From: Plasmodiophora brassicae
Lineage: Eukaryota > Endomyxa > Phytomyxea > Plasmodiophorida > Plasmodiophoridae
Reading direction: 5' to 3'
DNA: 64,000 bases
NCBI GenBank assembly: GCA_039704465.1
Contig: JASFAU010000013.1
Coordinates: forward strand, 186,001-250,000
Both the position numbers and the translations under genes were made by a program. Positions 55,627-64,000 of this stretch are shown one piece after another; the stretch's first letter is position 1, and each line of letters starts with the position of its first letter. The notes under the pieces were generated by a model. That model made no database searches. It saw only the letters and a list, made by a program, of their open reading frames with translations, and had not been told where the DNA came from.

Positions 55627-57344
55627 CTACACGTCGTCGGAGTGCGACGCCAGGCCGACGCGGGCGAGGGCGGCGCGCGCTCGCCCGCACATGTCGCCGA
55701 TGGACCCGGACGTGTCGACCGGGACGACGCCGGGCGTGTCCACGGTCGGCCCCTGCCAGGTCGCTGCCATCGTCAGGTAGACGTTCCAGTCGGCGTCGGA
55801 GGCGTCGCCCGTGCGACGCTCCAGGCGACGCCTGACGGCGGACCGGTCCGGGCACTGGCACAGCAGGATGACGAAGATGACGCCGAGGTCCCTGGCGACG
55901 TGGCGGAACGCGTCGACCTGCCCGGCGAGATTGAACGTCGCGTCCGCAATGACGCGCTTGCCTTCGCGTAGATGGTGGGCGGCCCGCGTCGCCAGCTCCT
56001 CGTAGATGACGCGCTTGGCATCGACGTCATAGGCAGGGGCGACGTCGTCGCCCTCTTTCCTGATCGTGTCGGTTCGCAGGACGACGGCGAGCGGCACGTC
56101 CAACGACTTGGCGATGGTCGACTTCCCCGACGCCGGCAGGCCGGTGACAATGATCAGGCCGGGTCGGGAGCCGGGCTCCTCAATGAGCGTCAGCGCGACG
56201 TGCCAGTGACGGCGGACGCGGCGTTGGGCGGCGCGACGCTCGTGTTCCTGGACGGTTTCCTCCCGGGCCTTCAGCCCGACGACCTTGGCGCGGACCACGC
56301 TTCGATAGCAGGAATACCACGACACGAGGCGGTCAACGGCAGGCGTTCGTTTCACAGCGCACGCGGACAGGTACTCGTCCAGCAGCACGTCCGACCAGGC
56401 CAGCTGGCCCGTTTCGTACAGCAGATCCATCAGCAGGAACGCAATGTCGGATAGCGGGTCGCCGTACCGGAGCCTGACGTGCCTGTCAGGACGTCGCCCC
56501 ACCGCACAGGCACGCGTATGCACACCGACCGGTCCGAAAACTCGACACAGTCGATGATGCTGATGCGCCCGTCCTCGACGTAGACGTGCTCGAGGCGCAG
56601 GTCGCCGTGCGCGTCGCAGGGGACGCCACGCGCGACACGCTCCTGCATGACCGGCCGCAGGGACTCCAGCCCGGCAACGGATGCGGATCGGACCCGCTCG
56701 TAGACGGCCTGCGACACCCACCCGTGCCGGACATGGTCGGGCGTCTGCCGAAAGTTCTCGCTCATGTTGAACGCCACGTTGTCGTAGGCGCCGAACTGGG
56801 CAATCGCCGGCGATCGCGCCGCGATGCGCGTGTGGAAGTCGGCGAGCAGCCGCGCTATCGGCAGCAGCGTCTCGGACGAGACCGCCGCTCCGGTGCGAAC
56901 CGCATGCAGCAGCGTGTCGTCGTCCGCCAGTCGCCGCATCTTGACGGCGTACTCGACGACGTCGGGCGGCTGGGCGGCGTCCTCGTCCGCGTCGACGAAC
57001 AGCGACCCGGTGGCGGCATCGAGGCGGATCGCGACCACGCCAATGTAGACCGTCGGCGCCATGCGCCTGTTCAGCAGCACCTCCGCCTCGCAGAACCGCC
57101 TGCGCTTCTCCAGCGTCGAGTAGTCCACGAAGCCGAAATCCACCGCCCGTTTGACCTTGTACACAACTGGGCGGTACGGCCGGCGTCAGTCAGTCGGGGG
57201 CGTTCGCCCGCGCGCGCCGCGCCTACCGTCGTCGACCAGGAACACAACGGACAGGTGCGTCTGCTTGACGACGATATCGGATCGCACCTCGAACGGGTAC
57301 GCCGCCGGCGACGCCAACGCCGCGATCAGCGCCGGCACCATCAT
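55627..57344 (-). CDS. Bacterial-type fusion: aminoglycoside-phosphotransferase-like kinase plus P-loop kinase
   Basis: This matches the bacterial two-domain proteins that join an APH/ChoK-like kinase (COG2187) to a gluconate-kinase-like P-loop ATPase (COG0645). Exons 57344-57227, 57166-56530 and 56473-55627 (introns 60 and 56 nt) give 533 residues. N-domain: KQTHLSVVFLVDD joined to VVYKVKRAVDFGFVDYSTLE, FCEAEVLLNRRMAP, the catalytic loop CDAHGDLRLEHVYV, IIDCVEFSDR joined to LRYGDPLSDIAFLLMDL. C-domain: Walker A GLIIVTGLPASGKST, then LRTDTIRK, a lid region KRVIADATFNLAGQ and LLCQCPDRSAVRRRLERR. Substrate unknown; the name 'aminoglycoside' refers to the fold only. Both introns fall in family-conserved blocks and restore them exactly, so the gene is nuclear, not contamination. 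Confidence 0.85.
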
Positions 57345-57560
57345 GGGGGGACCGTCGCCCCAGGCAGCCCCACGCACACGATGCTTCACACAAAACGAAG
57401 GGCGCCGCGGGAATGGGATGACGCCCGCCCAGCGCAGCACGCCGCGGCTGGCACACACTCGAAGCCCCACTGCAGGCGCCCGTCGCGCCTGGGATGGCGT
57501 CCGGCTAACACACAAGAGTTTCAGTCAGGATTCGCGCCTCAGCGCGTTGCTTTATCATCG

Positions 57561-59142
57561 TCAGTGATGGCGCGTCGTCTGTTTGTGGCCAGATGGTGCG
57601 ACAGGTCTGGTAGATGGCTGGACAACGATATGGCGAAGCTTAGCGCTGGAAGGTAGAAGGAGGCCGAGTTTCGGTTGGAAGATGGCGACGCGGAACGCGC
57701 TGTCCAGGGCTCTGCCGGTGTAGGCAAGCGCCCACGAGACGGTCCAGCCGCTGGGCGTGTTGGCGTACGCTGGGACCAGGCCGATGGTTGCCGCTCCGAC
57801 GCAGTACATGATGGTGGAGAGCGACAGGCCGAGTGCACATCGGCTGAGCCGCACAAGGAACCTGTCAACGGACGCCTCGTGGCCGGCGGAGCTGGAGGAC
57901 CTCGCCTGGATGCCCGCGGCCGTGGAGGAGTACTTGGCGACGCCCGTCAGGACGTGGCAGCTCAGAACGATTTGCATCAGCATCAGAACGCCGGACGCTG
58001 CTGCCGTCAGCAGTGGCGGGAAGTAGTACATCGCGAAACATATCGAGATGGACGTGTCCAGTATGACCGGGACGATGTTCAGCAAGGCATAGACGACAGG
58101 GTATTCGCCGGAGACGACGCGCGTCACAAGCGACTGCTGTTTACCTGGCATCAGGTCGCCCAGCTTCCTGACCCAGACGGTCGCGCAGGCCATGGAACAC
58201 GCGAACGACCAGCCGGCGAGCAGAGTCAGGAAGTAGTTCACGACAGAACAGGGAAGGGTAGGCGTGCTTTGAAACCCGTCAACTGCGGTGACAACGCCTG
58301 CCAAGGTGGCAGTGGTCAGCTCTGTGAACAGGACGAAATGTGGCAAGTCGACAGCTCTGGACACGAAGCGCACCCAGCGGCGAATGGAGCGGCGCTCCTG
58401 CCCGGACTCGTCCTTGAACCTCTCGTGGATGATCAGCATGTGGGCGGCGAAGAATACGGCTGCCGCGCACCCGGCCCCGACCAGGATCGTGCTGGGAATG
58501 ATGCGGACGAACAGCTGGTAGTACCACGAGGACAAGACAGGGGCCCATACGTTAAAGTCAGGGTACACTGTGGCATTCAATCCAGGAGCTTGCGCCACAA
58601 TGTCGTCGTACAGGGTTGCAGAAGGTGCGATTGCCAGGAACAGCATCTTGTGCGATCGCGTTCTTGAACCACGCGACCCGTCGTTGCAGTACAGGCTAGA
58701 GCCGACCGTCCTCTCCGAATACGACACTAGAGAAGAATGTAAGATCCAAAGCACATATTATAAGGATGGGGTTGGGGATCTCACCAATTACGGCTGCAGG
58801 GCCTTGATTCTCCATGTTGGTGTACGCCTCCTCACTGGAGCAAGCCATTGCACTGGCGGCTTCCAAAGAGACAATGACGATGCGCTGACGAACGACGTCG
58901 GACGGAATGGATTGACGATCACATAGGTCGCCGCTGTACAGAACGACAGGCCTGGTAAGAGCCGTGGCATTGTCGGACCACTGCGGCCCCAGGAACGATG
59001 TCAGTGGAGGCGAATATATGACGGCGTCCGTCAGGCCGGGGCTTGTCGCCCCAGGAAAGGACAGCGTCGCTTTGGCAAAGCGGTTCAGCAACAGTTGCAC
59101 TAACAGGACAGAAAAGCGGGCAGCGTTTGAAGTCGTCACCAT
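57561..59142 (-). CDS. Polytopic membrane protein with an extracellular PA-like domain
   Basis: Exons 59142-58785 and 58726-57561 (58-nt intron, donor GTGAGA, acceptor TTCTCTAG) give 507 residues. A signal peptide (FSVLLVQLLLNRFAKA) is followed by an ectodomain with a protease-associated-like block: VVLYSGDLCDRQSI, RQRIVIVSLEAASAM, ENQGPAAVI joined to VSYSERTVG. Then seven or so TM helices: LFVRIIPSTILVGAGCAAAVF, FVLFTELTTATLAGVV, NYFLTLLAGWSFACSMA, YALLNIVPVILDTSISIC, LTAAASGVLMLMQIVLSCHV, GLSLSTIMYCVGAATIGLV. The C-terminus is cytosolic and basic. An ectodomain plus seven helices suggests a receptor- or PA-TM-like protein, but I recognise no specific family. N-glycosylation-type sites (NAT) occur in the ectodomain. 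Confidence 0.65.
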
Positions 59143-59688
59143 GCGATTCCGTCGTTCCGTGCCCGTGCGATGCAACTCCAACGAGGTGGCGTACCCGATC
59201 GATCTTCCGTGGGTCATTGCTCGTAATCAATTTTAAAACGGTGAGCCGCGACCCAAAGTAACCCAACGCTGCAATATCGAGCGCAATTATAGGGACCGCC
59301 TATACCCTTCGTCGCGTTGCCCACGAGGACGTCAGACGGCACGTTCCATTTTGACGAAAGCCGTTGCTGTACCGGTGTGCAGCGGGTGCCTGCCAGAAGC
59401 GGTCCGGGTGAAAAGGAAGCAGCACGAAGACCGTGAAAACAACTCCAGACGGAATATCTAGTGCATTCTTACAGCAGCATAGGTTTCAATGTTCATGCCG
59501 TTCCGCCTGAGGTGCCTGATCGCACGTGAAAACTGGTCACGGCGTGGATAATACGGGCATTCTACCGATCGTACGCATGCCACGCGTGATCAATTCACCA
59601 CATAGAATATATTACTCTTTGGAATCTTGTGGTGTTGATTAACACCAGTTGTTGGACGTCAGCGATGGTACGCCGATCAGGTGGCCGC
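59143..59688. other. Gap between H3 and the PA-like multi-TM gene
   Basis: No gene seen. It includes the H3 3' hairpin (59631-59646) and the promoter of the multi-TM gene at its lower end. Confidence 0.45.
59631..59646 (-). terminator. Histone-type 3' stem-loop downstream of H3
   Basis: Minus-strand GGTGTT-AATC-AACACC: a 6-bp perfect stem with a 4-nt loop, 42 nt after the H3 stop codon. Stem and loop sizes equal those of the metazoan histone mRNA hairpin, but the sequence differs from GGCYCTTNNCAGRGCC. A purine-containing stretch (CAAGATTCCAAAGAG) follows, in the position of a histone downstream element. Confidence 0.65.
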
Positions 59689-60749
<1,061 letters not shown>

Positions 60750-60786
60750 GCAATTCCATCTGCCCCATTTGCAGCAAATCTTAAAC

Positions 60787-60803
60787 GGTGTTTAATCAAC
60801 ACC
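60787..60803 (+). terminator. Histone-type 3' stem-loop downstream of H4
   Basis: GGTGTT-TAATC-AACACC: the same 6-bp stem as after H3 with a 5-nt loop, 37 nt after the H4 stop codon, flanked by AAAC on the 5' side and TCAAAC on the 3' side. Sharing stem sequence, spacing and strand with the H3 copy is the main evidence that it is a processing element. Confidence 0.65.
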
Positions 60804-60899
60804 TCAAACGTCACAATACAACAATCGCCTCCTCCAGACAACGCGAGATTCTGATTTCAGCACGTGTGCGCGTCATGGTGACACGTTCATATCTTGGGG

Positions 60900-61316
60900 A
60901 TGCGGTTTGTCATCATCGTCGTCGCGGTCGCATGCGCCGTCAACGCGGCTCCGTTCACCGGGCGCATATTGCGATCCACAGCACAGACGCTGTTCATCAG
61001 GCGTGCAGCAATGTCGACTACCGACCTGCAGGCCATGCATCGTGACCGCCGAGCGGCCTACCCGGTGCTCGTTGACCCACAGTCCACGCAACGGCTGTCG
61101 ACTCGGGCGCCGGTTGCGTTTCTCGCCTCTGACACATCGCTAGCGTCGTCGTCGCGCCTGCTCCTGCTCCTGGTCCCCGCTGTACTCACCGGCGTAATCG
61201 CACTCAGCGTCTCCTTGTTCTACCGCGTCCTGGCCGCTCGACGAGTGCACCAGGACGCATCGAAACTCGGCCAGACGGTACCAGTCGCCGCCGCCCAGTC
61301 CCCACAGGTGTCGTGA
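60900..61316 (+). CDS. Unrecognised signal-peptide, single-TM protein
   Basis: Function unknown. A single exon of 138 residues from the ATG at 60900. A signal peptide (FVIIVVAVACAVNA) and a lumenal/extracellular segment of about 70 residues without cysteines (TLFIRRAAMSTTDL) precede a TM helix (LLLLLVPAVLTGVIALSVSLFY). The short cytosolic tail is polar (RRVHQDASKLGQ). A type I membrane topology is predicted. Its stop lies 67 nt before the stop of the convergent RING-H2 gene. Confidence 0.55.
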   Translation: MRFVIIVVAVACAVNAAPFTGRILRSTAQTLFIRRAAMSTTDLQAMHRDRRAAYPVLVDPQSTQRLSTRAPVAFLASDTSLASSSRLLLLLVPAVLTGVIALSVSLFYRVLAARRVHQDASKLGQTVPVAAAQSPQVS

Positions 61317-61382
61317 TACAATGTACGTCTGTGCAAGCAATGCGCCCCAATCCTGGTCGTCATCAGATGCTCGGCGATGTAT

Positions 61383-61789
61383 TCAGACTGCAGTGGCGTT
61401 CAGCTCGGCAGGGACAGCGGATGGCCGGACCGGTTCCCGACAGTTCGGGCACAGGCTTTGGATGGTCGGGTTCCAGTCCGCTGTGCACGATCGATGGAAC
61501 AGGTGCCCGCACGGCAACCGGTTCAGTGGTTGGGTGGCGTCGAAATCCTCCATGCAGATGGTGCACCTGTGGGACGTTCGTCAGGGGAGGCGGTGACCCG
61601 TAGTTACGATGCTACGCTGTGAACGTACAGGTCCCGCATTGATCGGCTATCGTCATCGTCAAGGTACACGACAGGCAGGTCTTTGCCGACCAGCATCGCG
61701 TCCTGTTGCTGCCGGGCGCGTCGCGATACCCAGATGCCAATGGCGAGGTACGCCACGATAATCGTCGGGACCGTGCACAGGCCTGGCAT
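61383..61789 (-). CDS. Small membrane-anchored RING-H2 E3 ligase
   Basis: Exons 61789-61629 and 61566-61383 (62-nt intron, GTACGT...CCCACAG) give 114 residues. A TM helix at the N-terminus (VPTIIVAYLAIGIWV) is followed by a basic stop-transfer (SRRARQQQ) and an acidic linker (YLDDDDSRS). The intron falls right before the first RING cysteine: MRDL joins CTICMEDFDATQPLNRL. Then PCGHLFHRSCTADWN and SLCPNCREPVR complete the C3H2C3 ligands. This is the compact plan of ATL/RNF-type transmembrane RING ligases. ATG at 61789; TGA at 61383-61385. Confidence 0.82.
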
Positions 61790-61887
61790 CGTGTTCGGGA
61801 AATGATCAGCAGCACCCGATTCGGGTGAGATTCGGCGCCTAAAATTAGAAACAACAACACCAGTTTAGGAACGTCATGGACACTGTA

Positions 61888-64000
61888 TCACTTGCGGGAC
61901 GCCTTCTTGTTGCCCATCTTGTTCTTCTTCGTCTTCGCCGGCTTCGCCGAATGGTCCATCTTGCGTTTCTTATCGGCAGACGACTTGACCGAGATGGTCG
62001 ACGGCGGCGCCGCTGCATTCGACGGCAGCGCCTCGCTCCACTGGTCGTCCGTGCTCTTGATGGCGTATTCGGCCAGGTTGGTCGACTCCAGTAGCGCCTG
62101 CTGCTTCGCGTACAGCATTACGTGCGTTTCCCGGGCGCCTTCGGCCAAGTCCTTCGACAATGATTGCCGGACGGGTCCACTGGGCAACGGGGCTCGCGGT
62201 GGCGCGCTCGCCATCTCCGACTGGATCGCGGCTCGCGCTTCGCCTTCCAGCAGGCTGTTGAAGAACGCGACGACCTTCCGGATCAGTTTGTTGAGCAGGG
62301 CCAGGATCTGGTTGGATTCAATCTCGAGCTCCGCCTGCATTTCCGACACGCTCTTGAACTGGAGGCCGATGCCCAGCGCCAACGCCGCCTGCGTGAAGCT
62401 CAGGCGCACGGTCGGCCCCATCTGGTCCTGGAACAGCATCCGGGCGATGCACGGGATCAGGTCCAGAATAAGATGGTAGTCGACGAGTGACTTGGAGTAC
62501 GCTTCCAGCCTATGCAGACGACGGTTATCGGGTCGGAAGTCCCATCGAACATCAGGAGACGCACCTTCGCAGGTCGAACTGGGAGAACGCCCGCTTCAGC
62601 TGGACGACGTCGATGACGTTGGCGTTCGGGTTCGGGTTGCCGGTGACCAGGCTGCCGGACGGGTTGACGATGCTGAGCGCCAGCTTGACAGGGATGGATC
62701 GGAACGCTTGCGGGAGCAGCGCGATGAACCGGTTGCGGAAGTCGTCCGAGAACGCGACCAGCCAGTCGTTGCCGTCGCGATCCAGGCGGTTGACCAGGAT
62801 CACCGTGTTCTCCCCCGTGATTTCGTTCGTCGTCTGGCGCAGGTAGATCGGGACGTAGCCGAGCTTGGCCCAGAAATTGTACAGCGACTGGGTCATGCCG
62901 AACGACGTGCCCAGGTAGTCGAGCTGCTCCGCTGGACGATCGGGCAAGCGGTCGAGGATCGGCGGAAGACCCGCCCGGGGAGCAATGACCTCTTCGAGAA
63001 GCCCTTTGCCTGCATCGGCAGCAGGTTGAGCTGGCTCGAGCGGGACAGCGGGCCCGCCTGCCGCTTCAGGTGCAATGCTGGACATCTCGCCAGAATAGTA
63101 CATCCGAAGCAGCGACAGTGCACGAGACCCGTACCTGCAACGGAGGTCACGATTAGCTCACGAGAGGCGCAGAACGACACCATGGGCGGTACCCCATCCT
63201 CTGCAGGCTCGGGTGGGTGGCGATACGCACGATACGTGCCCCAGACAGGCCCGGGAACTGATCGTCCTGGAACTGCTGCGATACGGTCCATGGGATCAGG
63301 TCGCCGGTGGGTTGCATAGCGCGCGCCAATTGATCACGAACATGACGCTTCGAAATCTCGCCTGACGCCCCGGTTCAGCGGACGGATTCGTAGATCTGGA
63401 CAGCAGTGTACCTTCAAGCGCCACTTGAATAACGGCAAGAATGTCAGGGATCTCGGCAGAGTCGCCCGACTGCGGACCCAATAGGACGAAGAGGTGATGG
63501 GCAGGCGCGTCGCTCATCAACTGAAGGTCGTTCGGCGAGTTCTTGTAATGGGACGACACGAACAGGGACATCAGTCGCTGGAGGAACGCTTCCGATGACT
63601 ACGACAGCAAAGCACTTAGTTGGGAAGGGCGCCAACGACGACGCCTAGGAGCTGATATTGCACCTTGTGATGGGAGAACAGCGTGTCGCGATTCACGTAG
63701 TACAATTCGCAGGTAGACGGATGAGGTGCGCCTCTTGTCACCGGAGGTGTGGAGCAATCCAGACAGAGCAGGTCGTTGAGCCACTTCTCCACACAGTCCC
63801 CTGAGCAACGTATCAAACAATGGCAGCAACAGATGCGCGGTCCCCATACCATGGCCATAACGGATAGGGCGCTCCAGCTTGATTTCGACGAACGGCGCTT
63901 CCGATTTCGTCTTACGCAGGCCAGTGAACAGCTTCAGCGACAGGCTGCGTCCCGTCCCTTCATACCCGTTGATGGTCGACGACAGAACGGTCAGGAAGTT
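61888..64000 (-). CDS. NAT10: NAT10/Kre33 RNA cytidine acetyltransferase (3' part; runs off the right edge)
   Basis: NAT10 makes N4-acetylcytidine in 18S rRNA and tRNA in the nucleolus, using ATP and acetyl-CoA. The 5' half lies beyond the window. From right to left (N to C): LYYVNRDTLFSHHKVQYQLL; SSHYKNSPNDLQLMSDAPAH and LFVLLGP; DILAVIQVALEG, the start of the GNAT module; then LDYLGTSFGMTQSLYNFWA, LGYVPIYLRQTTNEITGENT, and the helical tail domain DFRNRFIALLPQAFRSIPV, LSFTQAALALGIGLQF. The C-terminus is lysine-rich (KKRKMDHSAKPAKTKKNK), a nucleolar localisation-type tail, with the TGA at 61888-61890. Several short introns interrupt it. The order and every block match the eukaryotic family. 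Confidence 0.9.

Noticed and set aside
55627..57344. Bacterial contamination as explanation of the APH-kinase gene
   Set aside because: Two spliceosomal introns of the local length class interrupt conserved blocks, and the flanking genes are eukaryotic on the same contig.

Overview
This window is nuclear DNA of a GC-rich, gene-dense, flagellated unicellular eukaryote. The evidence is histone H3 and H4 genes, spliceosomal introns in most genes, MCM3, a mitochondrial SDHA precursor, a tubulin-tyrosine-ligase-like enzyme, an LC8-type dynein light chain and CCDC39 (the 96-nm axonemal ruler). PTEN, CYRI, Elongin A and an EB1-type protein fit an Amorphea- or CRuMs/ancyromonad-like protist better than a plant, but I cannot name the species. 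Introns are very short (37-69 nt in the genes I resolved), with GT...AG ends, frequent CTAAC/CTGAC branch-point-like sequences, and some weak donors (GTCGGT, GTTCGC). Many introns have a length divisible by three and no stop, so they hide inside longer open frames. I placed exon boundaries by hand from reading frame and family conservation.

Layout. 1-5.0 kb: Elongin A (-), an LEA2-like membrane protein (+), a repeat-rich stretch with a perfect 44-bp palindrome, and a coiled-coil protein (+). 5.2-12.7 kb, all minus: a GH31 alpha-glucosidase with 12 exons, a fusion of a myosin-I tail (TH1) domain with PTEN, and a DDT/WHIM-like chromatin protein. 13.8-17.7 kb: a long inverted repeat, TTLL (+), dynein light chain (-), and a WDR59/Sea3-like protein without a visible beta-propeller (+). 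17.8-26 kb, minus: MCM3, a GNAT acetyltransferase, LAS1 and a membrane coiled-coil protein. 26.3-30.8 kb, plus: two tandem class-3 lipases, a SANT/trihelix-like protein and a SWIM-RING protein. 30.8-38.2 kb, minus: a cyclic-nucleotide-binding protein with polyQ and polyA tracts, a membrane lipase-like protein lacking the nucleophilic serine, and CCDC39. 38.5-47.2 kb: a secreted protein, an LYR-motif protein, a fusion of an EB1-type CH domain with an NHL propeller, a GPR1/FUN34/YaaH-like transporter, SDHA and PP1 inhibitor-2. 48.3-59.1 kb: a PX-SH3 adaptor, CYRI, TECR, a RING-H2 protein, a C2H2 protein, a bacterial-type APH-plus-P-loop-kinase fusion carrying introns, and a PA-like multi-TM protein. 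59.6-64 kb: divergent H3/H4, a secreted protein, a membrane RING-H2 protein and the 3' part of NAT10, which runs off the right edge.

Functional themes. Several genes belong to the cytoskeleton and to phosphoinositide or Rac signalling (TH1-PTEN, CYRI, EB1-NHL, PX-SH3, TTLL, dynein LC, CCDC39), and others to replication, chromatin and ribosome biogenesis (MCM3, H3/H4, DDT/WHIM, Elongin A, LAS1, NAT10). Neighbours are mostly independent single-gene units 50-500 nt apart, not operons. The most novel observations are the TH1-PTEN fusion, the EB1-NHL fusion, and an altered histone 3' hairpin shared by both histone genes.
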